Positions 9,668 through 21,638 of a DNA stretch of 64,000 bases are shown here, piece by piece. This DNA is from Ceratodon purpureus (Eukaryota > Streptophyta > Bryopsida > Pseudoditrichales > Ditrichaceae): contig CM026426.1 of the NCBI GenBank assembly GCA_014871385.1, positions 57,886,089 through 57,950,088 on the forward strand, in the 5' to 3' direction. Both the position numbers and the translations under genes were made by a program. Within the stretch, counting starts at the first letter, position 1. The number at the start of each line of letters is the position of its first letter. A model generated the notes under the pieces. The model did not search any database. It saw nothing but the letters and a program-made list of their open reading frames with translations, and was not told the DNA's origin.

Positions 9668-9817
9668 CATCGCATCCTCACTCACGATCTCTACCCCGAA
9701 TTTGGAGATATTTTGTAAGACGTCCACTATTTGATCAATACTGACATCCTCTCCCTGAATTCCACCTTCGGAGACAACGTATGCGGGAATATCCGAAATG
9801 GCTAACGACAGGACCTG
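9668..9817 (-). pseudogene. isolated minus-strand exon related to the exon at 7140-7239
   Basis: Between a TTACAG acceptor and a GTGAGT donor the minus strand encodes about 50 residues, including SIDQIVDVLQNISKFGVEIV. This resembles the DANDVIRRVLGNMSKLG segment of the plus-strand gene at about 7180-7230. No partner exons are evident nearby, so I treat it as a fragment of a related gene copy in the opposite orientation. Confidence 0.4.
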
Positions 9818-10793
9818 CTGTAACGTAATATCTCATGCGCTGTCTTGCCTAGTTATCCGAGGGGCATAGTCAAATGGACAGTGACTCTTCGCATGGCAAA
9901 GGCAGAAACACTCTACACCGCAAAGTGTTACGAGAGCATGAATTAATTGTGCATCCAAAGACGAGAGCGGAGATCAATGTACAACAAGCACGAAAGTGGG
10001 ACGAGCAGACCTGTTTGCGCCTCAATACATATTAACTGCTACCAAAATATTGACGATGCTAAAAATCATGTACCAGCATAGCCCTTCTTGTTGTCGCCTG
10101 CAGTCCTCCTGATGTGAGCAGCTTCCACCCGCCATCTTCTTAGCGCCATCTTCAAAGGTGCCCTGTTTGCTCTCCGCCGGGTGCCCGCCATTCCAACGTG
10201 TTGATTGCGAGAATGGTATGTAATAATTGTAAATACTTATCAAAGAGCACTACATGAACTGTTAAAGTGTAGGAAACACGGCCCGCATTGTTGGGAGAGA
10301 TGTGACCCGTAATTGGAGTTGTACAACTACCGAGGTGAGAAGCGCCGAAACTGAAGTAGTATACTTAATGAGAAAAGATACTAAAGATGCGCCAAATTTT
10401 AAGTAATTGTGTTTCCGTTGTGATCCCCTATGAATTGGCAGTAATGGCAATTTCTATGAGAGGACTTTGATCAATAAAAGCGTTTTGGCATCAAAGTTGG
10501 AAGATTTGAAGTGCTAGCGCTTGTTACGTTTTCACATAGGTTCCCTTGGTTTTGTCTCATTTATTTTACTCCGTCCCACTCGGCGACTAGTTTGAATCAA
10601 TTGAATATTAATGGACTAGTTCCCACTATCACTTCTTCTCTCCAACATAGACTCAGTGACTTGGCCTGTGGACGCTATCCTTGGAACACTAATTGCAGCC
10701 CTGGGATCCTAACATATTAAATCTCAGTAACTGCTTCGCTCGCCTCATTGTATCTGTTGATAGCAGGCCTCCCTATCAATATTGTGTGCCGCT
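9818..10793. other. intergenic, no supported gene
   Basis: Only short reading frames occur on either strand, without motifs or splice context. Confidence 0.5.
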
Positions 10794-11423
10794 ATGGTTA
10801 AGAGAAAGCGACCTCGTTTGGTCCTTGTCGTTGGTAATAGATGCAGCCCTCCTCCAAGAAGTCAGGAAGAGAATGCAATGATCGCGGGAAATGCGTTGGT
10901 GTGGACTGATTTTGGAAGGACCGCTCAAATTATTAGTGACGAGAGCGACAATACCGACTCCAACTTTGAACCAAATGTAGAGTCCATATTTTCCAAACCG
11001 GTCCTCACACTCGGTTGGTTTCGAGCCTTATCTTCAAATCGACTGTTCAGATTGCTAGAGTTGATTTTGCCACAATTGGATCCTTCTTCCGAACAATGCT
11101 TCTCGTGGTCTTCTATCAGAGACGGGGTCAGTGTAAACTCCTTTCCATACGAACCCCACTTCATCTTGACTCTGGGATCTAGCATTGGACCAATTTCTGA
11201 CCGGGTTGTATTGTACCTGAACCGCAAAGTGGATAGCCTTCTGCCGAGACAAGTATTGATTACAAGGCATGTGATAGGACGGTTGAATTTGCAAGTTTTG
11301 CATTTTTGGCAGCTAGACGAGAGCGCTCGAACTTGGATTCATTGTGGTACTGCTCGTGACCAAGTCGATGAGGGTCAAGAGTGGGAGGAAGTAGAGGTCC
11401 AGCCTACACACTGTAAACTTTAG
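10794..11423 (+). CDS. unrecognised protein, ~210 residues
   Basis: An uninterrupted reading frame runs from ATG 10794 (MVKRKRPRLVLVVGN, a basic start that could act as a nuclear signal) to a stop at 11421-11423. An acidic, Asp/Ser-rich stretch follows (ISDESDNTDSNFEPNVESIF). The middle is hydrophobic and helix-prone (WFRALSSNRLFRLLELILPQ), and the end is acidic (QVDEGQEWEEVEV). The minus-strand frames inside it look like shadows. It shares strand and spacing with the genes at 1-9.3 kb. A possible 3' flanking palindrome lies at 11704. No family is recognised. It could be a complete small gene or one large exon. Confidence 0.5.
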   Translation: MVKRKRPRLVLVVGNRCSPPPRSQEENAMIAGNALVWTDFGRTAQIISDESDNTDSNFEPNVESIFSKPVLTLGWFRALSSNRLFRLLELILPQLDPSSEQCFSWSSIRDGVSVNSFPYEPHFILTLGSSIGPISDRVVLYLNRKVDSLLPRQVLITRHVIGRLNLQVLHFWQLDESARTWIHCGTARDQVDEGQEWEEVEVQPTHCKL

Positions 11424-11703
11424 AAATTCGGTCATCTTTTCCATGCTTGGTGACTGATATTGTAGCGTTTCCGCTTGGGATTGTGGTTCACCCCCACCAA
11501 TTTAGTTGGATAGCTGTGGTTTGTGACTTCAAATTAAATTCCGAGATGTTTTAATCTGGTTTCTATAAATGACCGCCTTATACAGTGGTGCACGCTTTTT
11601 GTGACTTAACATGATTCTGACAAGGCCACGAGACCTTATAGAATATACATATGTACTAGATTGGCTAGTTCCAGTAAACTGGCTAGCTCAATCCACCTTC
11701 AAA

Positions 11704-11717
11704 TGGTGCTGGCGCCA
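11704..11717. repeat. 14-bp GC palindrome, diverged copy
   Basis: TGGTGCTGGCGCCA has two mismatches to the perfect form and is preceded by TTCAAA. It lies downstream of the reading frame at 10794-11423. Confidence 0.5.
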
Positions 11718-12039
11718 CCCTCGGGGCTGTGAGGTCTTGACTTTTAAGTCAGCTCAGTGGATGCAAAGTTGCGGCAAATTTCATGCAAGTTGGTGCTAGC
11801 GTTGTCGCTGTAGACTCTGCTCGGGCATTTGGGTAATTGAGTTTGATATATATTACGGTATTAGTATGTAACAATGCAGTCTCTTTGGTTTCCAAAGGCA
11901 GCATAATATGGATATATTACTTCTTAAATGCCCGTTTCATGAAAATGTATGTTTTGGTTGAACGAGTACTGTGAGTGTCACAGAGGCAGAAGTCTTCTTG
12001 CATCTTGACTTAGATAAATGTGTGTATAATCTTCCCAAC

Positions 12040-12053
12040 TGGCGCCGGTGCCA
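12040..12053. repeat. 14-bp GC palindrome, near-perfect copy
   Basis: TGGCGCCGGTGCCA has one mismatch to the perfect form. The 55 bases after it resemble those after the copy at 4124 (shared pattern ATGACCC..GAAC, then GCAA..CTTCATCA). The two copies may therefore come from one longer repeat. Confidence 0.6.
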
Positions 12054-14119
12054 TGACCCTCGAACGTTTTGCAAACTTTCATCAAAGACATTATCATTGG
12101 ACATTTGCTAACCGAGTATTGCAGCAGAGGCTCCTAAGTGCTTTGCTCGGATTGATTGGTCTGGTGAATCTGCATTAGAAGTATTTAGTTTAGTGATGAA
12201 ACTGCAACATGTGCAATGTTTTGTTATTTGTGGCCCACTGGATTATGCCTGTGAGAGGGATTTTTGATGGCTGGGAATCTGTGTAAGGTAGAAGCGGTGA
12301 TGCAGATTAGCATTGCTCCTCTACACTGTGAAGGATAGATTTCAGTCCACTTTACCATGCTTACTCCTAATTACAATATAATGTATAGTGATATTTGAAA
12401 TTCTCTTAATCAGTATTATCAACTTGAGTTTTATTAATTTTTTGATAATGAGATATAAGTATATCTTAATATAATGATATCATAATAGTATTAGAATAAA
12501 ACGAAAATAATAATTATAATAATTCCCTTATTAAAAGAAACTGACAAAATGATCATGTTCCAATGACATGGCCCATACTGAGGCAAGTCTACGGATCTGG
12601 CTTTCAAAAGTCGCAAGCTCACTGACAAAGATCACAAGCAACAAATATGATTTCTTTTATTATTTAAAAATCTGGAAAAATTCCACATTTTTCTGTGCTA
12701 CACTCCTAATTCACCGGCTTCTTTAATGGCTAAAAATAAGAATAAAATGAATACCCACAGACAAACATGAAAGAATACAAACACACATGAAGTAATAATG
12801 CTTCAACGATTTTAATCAATGTGTCTTCATGTTCATACAAACATGCAGAGAGTAAAAGCTGCAACAATCCTTGATAGAGAAAATGAAATCCTACAAGAGG
12901 ATAGAAATGCACATCAATCACCGGGGCTTCCTTACCATACCCACACATCATCTGCCAAAAAAAGAAAACGAGAGTAGTACACAAAAGTTGGAACTTGGTG
13001 ACTTGCAGAGGTCGATACCTCCCACCTGGCGCCGGCGCCATCTCCCTTCTCTCTCAATCATTATACTGTACGTTATACGTATCGTATGTTGTATTCGTAT
13101 CTTATGGTATCATATCTTAATGGATGAATACTGGATGATATTCGAAGTGTTACATTTTGACGATGTATATCTATACGGTCTGTATCTCTGCCATTTTTGG
13201 TCTTCCGGTCAGTATCGTCAGAGAACAATGAATGTGTCGTTTACGCTCCTTACAAGGTACTGGTCGTGGCTGACAGCCTGTCACGCTCCAAGCCTACGCG
13301 CACCTCCAACAACACACTCTTAAACCACTGCCTCTTTCAAAGAAGCTCCAACGTTGTGGTTTTGTGTACGAGGACTTGGGAAAACATTGCGTCCAGTTTT
13401 CCATGTTCAACATGGCCAATATTATGTAGGATTCTGAGTATGTGAAGAGATAGACGGTGCACTTTGAACTCAACATTTGTATTTACGTTTGTAAAATTTC
13501 GTAAGAGACTGTAATGCTCCGGGACTTGACTTCGACATAAATGTTTCATTTCTTTGCCGATGCGTTCTGACAAACAGGAAGACATAGCATGGTACAAATG
13601 TTCGAAAATATAGTGTCTAGTACTTCTGATATGTAGTACTTGTGATCCCCCTCAATAATGAACTCCAATAATCTCCGAACTGATGCGGAAAAATCACAAT
13701 GCAAGCTGTAGACATCGGCTCTAAGAATGCAATCCTACTACGGCAATTTCGACACTAAACCATGCAATACCCGGACTCCCTAACGGGCCTCAACCATTCC
13801 CAAAATGGACAACTAAAACTACCACATCCATTGAATGAGATCACATATTCATCGCCCAATATGGCCCAACGTGGTGAATTGCTGTCACCTTCATAGTAAG
13901 TACAGGTGGACGTCAACTGAAAATTGTGCGCATCTGTTGTCCACATCCGTGCCCTATATTCATCCTTGACATTCACCAACGTAGGAGACAACCCTTTTAC
14001 TCGTGCTCAGGAACAGTTCTCGAAGTTCTGAATTCCCAGGTTATAATAGTAAGTCTGGGAAAGAAGAAATGTGGACTGTCTTCTTATTGCTGGCATCGAT
14101 CCATTGACAGTCTCAACAC
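12054..14119. other. AT-rich intergenic DNA without a supported gene
   Basis: 12.36-12.56 kb is strongly AT-rich. The minus-strand frame at 12730-13041 begins in a GC palindrome and encodes hydrophobic residues, with no further support. The part nearest 14.1 kb may belong to the CACTA-family element whose right end is at 22375. Confidence 0.5.
13027..13040. repeat. 14-bp GC palindrome, perfect copy
   Basis: TGGCGCCGGCGCCA, identical to the copy at 4124, in a region otherwise free of genes. Confidence 0.7.
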
Positions 14120-14128
14120 ATTTTCTTG
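14120..14128. repeat. 9-bp target site duplication, left copy
   Basis: ATTTTCTTG is repeated exactly at 22228-22236 on the far side of the Mutator-like element. Confidence 0.95.
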
Positions 14129-14467
14129 GGATCGCCGTATTCTAGTGCTACGAGCCTCCTGCGGAGGCCTCGCGCGGGCTGCGCTGCCCCGCGGGCAGCC
14201 CGAGACTCCCCTCCCCTCGAGACCCCCCCCGCGGGGTCTTCCAAGTCCCGGCCCCCGACCCGCGAGACGCCCTCGACGGCGTTTCCTCGTCCGTCTGCTC
14301 CGTCCCCGTCCGGGCCCACCACCAAGCCACGTCACCCCTCCAGCGCAGCCCCGCCCAGCACCCCCCTCTCCCCCCGTGCCCTAGCGCGGTCATTGCGTCT
14401 CCTCCCCGCCGCCGTGTTGCGGAGCTGCTGCTCGCCGTGACAGCACAGTGCGGAGCGCATGCTGTCC
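14129..14467 (+). repeat. MULE left terminal inverted repeat
   Basis: About 339 bp and very GC-rich, with runs of C and G. It matches the reverse complement of 21889-22227 through GCATGCTGTCC and then diverges. It probably holds the transposase promoter for the gene that starts 76 bp further in. Confidence 0.93.
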
Positions 14468-14542
14468 CCCGGTGCTCCTGCGCAAGCAGGCGCCGTCCTG
14501 GTTCGAATGTCCACGTAGCGCTGTGTCGTACTGGAAGTCGCC

Positions 14543-17500
14543 ATGGAGGTCGACGTGGTCGACATTGCTGCGGATCATGATCCCTTCACATTGGAGTTCG
14601 AAGGTACTGGATGCCTACGATGTTCCGATGCCGAGGACGGAGATGATGAGGATGGTATACAGGCGACTGAGAAGAGGGCGTCCAGGGCGAGTGGGGGGGC
14701 CAGGGTACGGGATGTTACTCTGGAGAAACTCCGTGCTAGGTTGCAGATCCCACCAGATGGGCCTTTCGACAGAACAGACATCGCTTGGGAAGGGAGGACA
14801 AATAATGGACGTGGTAGGCTTAGGGAAACATTTCGTGCGATTATTCCGTGGGATCGGCTAGGGGATTTTGTCGAGGGTGAGCAGAGCATGAGGGATTTCC
14901 CGTGCACCTTCAATGAGGTCCCCAGCCTAGGACACAAGGCCGGTGAAGCTGAGAATCCGAAGGAAACTAGTTTCCTGCAGAAAATTAAGTAAGTCTTCTT
15001 TGCTCCACTTCTGTGAATATGTTTCATATCAGTTCCAGGGACTTAGATCTGATGTCTGACTTCTTACCAGAGCCCAGGACGGGCTTAATTAGACTGATTT
15101 ATTTTTTAGGGTTCTAATACATCTGTTGTTCATAATTGGACCTGGCATGGAACAGGTTTCACTGCGAGTACGGCCCTCTTGACAGGACAGGGGAAGTCAA
15201 GAACGAGGTTGATAAAATATTTGCGAGTGCTGTAAAGAAGAAACTGTCAACGAATCAGAAGAGTGCTAGAAAGCGAGTTGAGAAGCAGGAAAAGAAGGCC
15301 GCAAAGGAAGCAGCGAAGTTTGCCGCTGCTGAAGCAAAGAGACTTAAGGGTGCTAAACGACCACTGCCTCCCCAGGTTTCTATAGAAGTTCCAGAAGAGG
15401 ATTCAGATAATTCAGATGATGAGGATAAGCATGCTCCATTCCAGGACGGCATTCCTGTTCCAGCGAAGGTCGGGCCTGGGAGGATCCGTCGAGCTAGCAG
15501 GGTTCAAGCAGGTATGACTTCAAAACGAGGGTGCCAGTGCAATTTCGTAGCAAAACAGTTGTACATGGACAGCACCCTCTGTGAAATACAGTACCATAAC
15601 ATGAATCATGTCAATAGTCAGGGAAAGCCCTGTCATGGTAGTAGCTTTGCAGGATTCAGACACGCCTTAGGTGCAAGGCTGTCCTGGAGAACAAGAAATT
15701 GGATTAGGACCATGTTAGCACAGGGATTCTCTCCTGCACAGGTAATGGCCATCCACAAGAAGGAAGTATGGGAGTGCGCCAAAGATAACAGGCTCTGTAG
15801 TAGAGACACATTCATTATGCCTGATGACGTTTACAATTTGAGCAAAAAGAGAGCATCTCAATTATGGCAGAAGCACGTCAAAGACCCTTTGAGTGTGCGC
15901 ATGTGGACAGAAGAGAATGAAGACAGTGTTTTCCATTACCACGAATTTGGTAACATCAATTTAAATGCAGCTGCCCCTACTGCTGAGGAGGAGGAATTAC
16001 CATTCTGCCTTGGTATTCAGACACCTTGGCAGCTGGAAATGATGATTCGATATGGACATAAGAGGCAGGTTGCAATGGACGCGACATTTGGAACTAATGA
16101 ACCGAAGGTATGATGTATCATATTTTTATTCCGCAGCATTTCCGTTTCCCGTGTTTCTTAGACAGGGTAGTATCTGCCGTCATGAACTCAAATGTTTGGA
16201 GGAATTCCATGCGTCCTGGACTGTACTTTAATCTTCTGTTTTCTGTTCTAAATATCTGCAGTACCCGCTGTACACTGTCATGGTCTTCGACGAGTGGGAG
16301 AATGGTATACCAGTTGCATTCGTTATTGTCGGCAAATCAAAGGAGAAGGACGTCAAGCCCTGGCTTGAAAAACTTAATGACCGCTGCAAGGCCGCACAAC
16401 CAGATTGGGAGCCTGGATCTTTTATCGTAGACAATGCTCAGGCGGAGATAAACGCAATCGGGTACTTCCCCTCCTCCCCCGGGGTTCTCGTTTGACGGTC
16501 ACTGTTAAATTATCTGTCTTTTACTCTGTCCATTTTCATACTCTCAACCGGGTGTTCTGTTTTTCTTCCAGGACTGTCTGGCCTGGACTGCCCATAATGC
16601 TGTGCTTATGGCATGTCAGGAAGGCTTGGAAAGAAAACGATGTCCAGAAGATCAAGGACGACGTCCTCCGTGTCCAGGTTCTGAACGCTGTGGAGGAAAT
16701 AATGTACTCCCCTGATTTGGTTGAAGGTGATATAGCTGTGCAGAGAGCGAAGGTGAAGATAGGATTACTTCGTGAAAAATTTCCTGCTGCAGAAGCCTTT
16801 GTCTCGTACTTCGAAGAGACTTGGAGTGGGAAAACTGCCATGTGGGTTACTGCGAACAGGAATTTCCCACACTGCGGCCAGGACACCAATGCTGCTGTAG
16901 AATCCTATCACGCTAACTTGAAGTCCATCTTGGTCCAGACAAGACAGAAGCTCACAGGACGCCGTATGGACTGGTTGGTCTACCATCTTGTGGGGGACGT
17001 ACTCACGCACTACTGGTATGGCGTCCAATGTAAGCTTTACGGTTTCATAAAAAACAGAAAGGCGGAAGGCATTGTTGCAGGGGCAGTACTTAGAGCGCGG
17101 GAGATCCCCCATGATAATGTCCTCATCTATCCTGAGAAGTTGGACATTGCTCTGGTGCTATCTGTGAATAATTTCCCAGCAGTGTGGACAGTGACGTGTC
17201 CTGATTCAGTTTGGGCACAATGCGACTGTCCAATGGGAAAGAGAGGTAACATCTGTAAACACGCTGTCAAGGTTTTCAAGTGTCTACATCCGAACATCGA
17301 AGACGCCCTCATTATAAGGCATTGTGGTACGCTGAAGGGGACAATTGAATCGGGTATGGACACTTCCCATATTGATGCGTTTAAGGGTAGTAGGACAGTG
17401 GTTGCTGGGGAGGAAGCTCCTCTGGACGAAACTGGCCGGACTCAGGGAAGTGGTCCAGACGGTCAGTACCGTGATTTTCTAGCCGAGCTTGCAGAGATTC

Positions 17501-17745
17501 AAGACTTGGTGACAAAGGACAGATCACTCACAGTGTTTGCACTAGCGCAGGTGCGTTCTATGAAGGGGAAGATCTTCGATCGTCAGGCTAAGGCTGAAGC
17601 TGGGTTATTACATCCCCTCTCTCAACCACAATTTGCACCAGGGGAGTGTGACAACAACACACGACGACATCCAAGTTTCTTAGAAAGGTCGAGACACAAG
17701 GGCGGTAACGTAGGGAAGAAAAGAAAAGTTGACCAGGACGGCTAG
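14543..17745 (+). CDS. MudrA-like transposase with SWIM zinc finger
   Basis: Four exons (14543-14988, 15156-16107, 16262-16461, 16572-17745) join in phase to 923 residues. An acidic/basic N-terminal region is followed by a Lys/Ala-rich coiled-coil-like stretch (KSARKRVEKQEKKAAKEAAK) and a Cys-containing segment (KRGCQCNFVAKQL). The DDE core has MDATFG near residue 460, FIVDNAQAE near 520, LCLWHVRKAW near 545 and NAAVESYHANLK near 635. The likely catalytic triad is D, D, E. A SWIM-type finger CDCPMGKRGNICKHAVKVF lies near 750. The C-terminus is basic (GKKRKVDQDG). The family cuts and pastes elements with long inverted repeats. No stops or frameshifts are seen, so the enzyme may be active. Confidence 0.93.
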
Positions 17746-17889
17746 CAAGAAGATACAGTGGTAGAGGACGGGTACTGTGTGAAACATAGGACAGGGTTAG
17801 GATACACCAGCGGTCCTTATGTCAATTCTTGCTCACATACGGAAGTAAGAGCATATGATATCAGCAGTAGTTGTCCCGTGTATGTTTGT

Positions 17890-18300
17890 TACTCTCCTTT
17901 GCTGTTTATTTTTTTTTTTTTTTTTCATTTTTTTTTTTTTTTTTTTTTTTTTAATTTTCCAGGTTTATTTTATTTTAATGTACCTTTACTTATCAGTTTT
18001 CTTTTATTGAAATTTTCCTTTATTTTTCATTTTCCTTTATTTTTCATGCTTACGTACTTTTCATTTTCCTTTTTTTTAATCATTTATCTTTTTTTTTTTT
18101 ATTTTTTTTATTTTTCCAGGTTTATTTTATTGGAATGTACCTTTACTTATCAGTTTTCTTTTATTTAAATTTTCCTTTATTTTTCATTTTCCTTTATTTT
18201 TCATGTTTACGTACTTTTCATTTTCCTTTTTTTAATTATTTATTAATTTTTTCATTTCTTTTTTTTTTAATTTTTTTAATTTTTTGTTTTTAATTCTTTG
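17890..18300. repeat. T-rich spacer with a ~157-bp tandem duplication
   Basis: Between the convergent MULE genes lies a T-rich tract with long homopolymer runs. Two direct copies start TTTTCCAGGTTTATTTTATT at about 17955 and about 18112. Both continue through TACCTTTACTTATCAGTTTT and repeated CCTTTATTTTTCAT. It may serve as a 3' end or termination region for both genes. Confidence 0.8.
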
Positions 18301-18612
18301 AATTTACTTTGTTTTTATACTTTTTCATATTTTCCCGTATGCTTTTTTCGTTTACTTTTTTCCCTGTCATTCCGTAAGAACCTGCTCGCGGTTTTCTGTC
18401 TCTGGAACTCGTAAACAGTCGGCTCATTCTTTCACAAACATGAAGAAAACCAGTAAGCATCGGAAAACATTTACAAAGGGTCATTACAACGTCACTGTCC
18501 CTACAACTGTTACCGCCGATTACAAAAATTCACGATCAGGTCCATAACCCACTCGCTGACTGCATGTCACTGTCCCCTGTCCTAACTCTAACGTCCTACC
18601 GATGCTGCTACT

Positions 18613-21600
18613 CTAAACTTCCCGTCCCAGGTCAACCACTTCCCCTGTATATGGACACACGGAAGCCGAACTGCTGTCATTGGGGTTGTACCCGCTTACG
18701 TTGTGAAGGTCCGATGTCTGACCAGTCTCCTTCAGCGGCTGGAGATCCATACGCCCGGGCGAACTGTCATCAACCTTCCGAGACACCGTCATGAAACCGT
18801 CGTCGTCTTTCTCGTCCTGCTCTTGGTCATCCTCCAGGTCGCCAACCCTCCCTAGCGCCTCCATGGTACAGAGTACCTGCGACGCCCCGAACTCCCCTCC
18901 TATGTCCAGACCTTCAAGGTCGGCCAAACTTGTTCCCCTCTTCTCGTTCCCCTGTCCGGTCCATGGCCTCAACTGTTCCCTGCAGAACTGAATGGAGAGG
19001 TCCCGCAGCGCTGTCATGGCTGCAATAACGTCTGCGGGAACAATCTTCCACTCCCCTGTCCAGTCCAGGCACCCCAAGGCATATCCCAAGTCAACCCCCT
19101 CCCGGAGCAACATGATGCGCCAGAAGTCCTCCAGGGCCTTCTCACGCCTCGCCTTGGAAGCCTCCAGCCATAGGACTCTGAGGTCGTCCTCTTTGTCCAA
19201 CGCCAGCATGTCCTTACATGCTCGCCAGAAGCACTTCCGCATCCAGACCTCCCCGACTTTCACCTGCTCCTCGAATCCTGCTCCCGAGGCTGTCACATCG
19301 GTAAATGCCTTGAAGTCGGCAGAATTAGTGTCCATGGATGGAAAAAGCAGAAGACCAACCGTGGGCAAATCCTTCATTGCGAACTTGACCTGCTGCATCC
19401 TGTCGTAGAGGAACTGGGATGTAATTCCAACCCTCGGACAGATCATGGGGGCCTCAACACCGTTCTCCCGCCTGCTGAACAGCTTCAGAGCTCTAACAAA
19501 AGGAGGGGCTTCGACTTCCTCGTCCTGGCTACGGCACTCACTGCGTATCCAGGTAAGGATATTCTGAAACTCCTCTTCGTTATGGCGACAGGGCAGAGTC
19601 AGGAAACCTGGGGCAGGCTTCTGGAGCAACCGCATGAAGAGTGGACTCCAGTTCCACTTTAATGCCTCTGCCTGCAACAGGACGTTCCTGTCGTGCCTCT
19701 CCAACGCTGCAGTGACCCAGGCCCTTCTGTCCGCAAGCACTCCTTCCCTCTGCGACTTCCAAGCGTCTTCCTCCTCTTGGTACTGCCTAACGCTATGGTG
19801 GTGCGCAATGAACTGCTCGATCTCCATCCTCATGGCGACGTCATGACGCTGACGGAAAGCTTCAATGCACATCTTCGCGGCTTCGTAAACAGGCATGGGG
19901 AGGCCGTCCTGTACCAATGACGGAACCAGTCAGCAAGGACGACCGGGTACATCCGCTGAGCAATAGAGAAGCACACTGAATGGACAGGGTGAGAGAACTT
20001 ACCCGAATTGCAGGGTCGATGGAGAAGACACCCGAGGCATTGAAAACCTTGCGTCCCAATGTACCATTGGCATGGAGGGTCAGGATAGCTGTTTTGGCTT
20101 TCTCCACGTCCGTGAGCAGCTCCAACTCGATAACGTCCCCGGTCTGCTCTACAAGACTGTAGAGACCGGGTGGTTTTCCGGGCTTCTTCGGTGGATCGCC
20201 AATGAGAGTGTCAGGAAACCTAGCGACGGCCTTCACGAGCAGCTGCCTCTCCAGATCGGCCCGAGCATCCAGCGTCGGAGGAGGCATGCTGTCCAGCGGT
20301 TTCGGATTGACAGTCGGCCGAACGCTGTCAGCAGGCGTCCTAGGGGACTCAGAATCTCCCCGGAACCGTCTCGGGGGCACTGTACGAGATGGGGTACCCG
20401 CCCTCGACTGCAGAGGAGTCTTTAGCGTCCCCGATCTCGCTCCCGTCCTGCTCTCCAATACCGGCCCTTTACCCTTCCTGTCACTGGTAGCAGTTTCCTT
20501 CTCCGCGTCCTCCCTTTTCTTCCTCTTGATCTCCTGAATCTGCTCAGCGATCGTCGGGTCCTCTTTCCTCCTCTTCATGGGCGGATGGGACATGTAAGCG
20601 CTATCCCCGCTGGATGCGCTGCTGCTGAGTACCACCATCTCCTCCTGCTCCTCCACCGAGGGCTCGTCCTCTGGTCTGTCCCCTCCTTTCCCCCCGCTCT
20701 GCCATGGAAGACTCAGGTTATACTTCCTGAAAACAGCAGCAATCTCAGAATTCCCCTTCGCTCCGTTCACGGGGAACATCTTCTGCGGTCCATTCTTCCC
20801 AGAGTCGTAGACAGTGCACAGATCCTGCTGACGATGCCAGGCCAGCTCGCTCTTATCGACCATGTCCCTGTTACACAACCTACAAAAGAAAGGAATCCGC
20901 TTATGCTTCATCTTCACCGTCCTCTGCTTGCGCCGCCACAAGGAGTTGACTTCTACAACCAACCAGTCGAATTCTGACTGTGTATACGCCTCTCTCATTC
21001 TCTCCTTATCAGTCCACACTGTCGTACAGAGTATGACCTTCTCGAGCTCTCCCTTCTTGTTCTTCACCGTGATCTGCACATAGACGAACAGGTGTCAATA
21101 TTCAACTAAGAATTCGGGAACATGGTCAGCAAGAATGAAATCGTGAAATCACAGCCAAACAGTAAGGACAGCTTACCCCGGGGACGACGCCAGGAGCTGC
21201 ATTGTTGAGGATTTCTCGACCTTTGACACCGATGGCGTTGTAGTCGAGTACGGTGGCCTGACTCCGGAGGTAGTCCACTGCCTCTGCGTAACTCTTCATG
21301 GACAGGTCAACGAGGACCCGATCCCCGTCCTATAACACCAACATTGTTAGTAAAATACCACATTTCCAGCAACCTATGACTACAACAACGACTCCAATCA
21401 CATGAAGGACATGCGTCTACAACCAATCAACATCGACACGTGACAACGACAGCATGTTACACCTAGACTTCACACTAAACGCAGCACCGAAGGAGATGAA
21501 CCGGACGACCTGCCCTCTCACGAATGCCCACCATTGCAGCGAAACAGGGACAACAATTCTAACAAAGACTACGACCATCGCAGCAGTAACTACAGTAAAG

Positions 21601-21638
21601 AAGGACAAAGGTTACGACCAACTTACACGATGCGCCAT
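18613..21638 (-). CDS. second MULE gene: C2H2-like finger, disordered linker, helical C-terminal region
   Basis: Minus-strand exons at about 21638-21627 (ATG, MAHR), 21329-21177, 21073-20003 and 19908-18613 join in phase to about 843 residues. Residues 5-55 form a short helical domain (VLVDLSMKSYAEAVDYLRSQ). A single C2H2/C2HC-like finger FFCRLCNRDMVDKSELAWHR lies near 120, ending with a Cys. A Ser/Pro/Lys-rich linker carries likely nuclear signals (MKRRKEDP, IKRKKRED). The last 430 residues are mostly helical and Trp-rich (WKSQREGVLADRRAW, LDWTGEWKIVPADV), with an acidic tail. The domain is not recognised. By analogy with MudrB and the VANDAL accessory genes it may help insertion or counter silencing. 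That role is inference. All splice sites fit GT/AG. Confidence 0.75.

Noticed and set aside
10245..10285. CACTACATGAACTG as the missing left end of the CACTA remnant that ends at 22375
   Set aside because: Only CACTA and a short GTAGGAA(A)CAC word match, and the preceding 3 bp (GAG) do not match ATG after the right end.
12730..13041. Minus-strand frame starting MAPAPGGRY with hydrophobic segments
   Set aside because: The start codon is part of the 14-bp palindrome, there is no splice or family support, and hydrophobicity follows from T-rich codons.
14084..14440. Several long overlapping frames on both strands at 14.1-14.4 kb, repeated at 21.9-22.3 kb
   Set aside because: They lie in the GC-rich terminal inverted repeats, where stop codons are rare in every frame. 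The identical peptides at both ends only reflect the inverted repeat.
17758..18168. Phe-rich frame of 136 residues
   Set aside because: It is a translation of the T-rich spacer.
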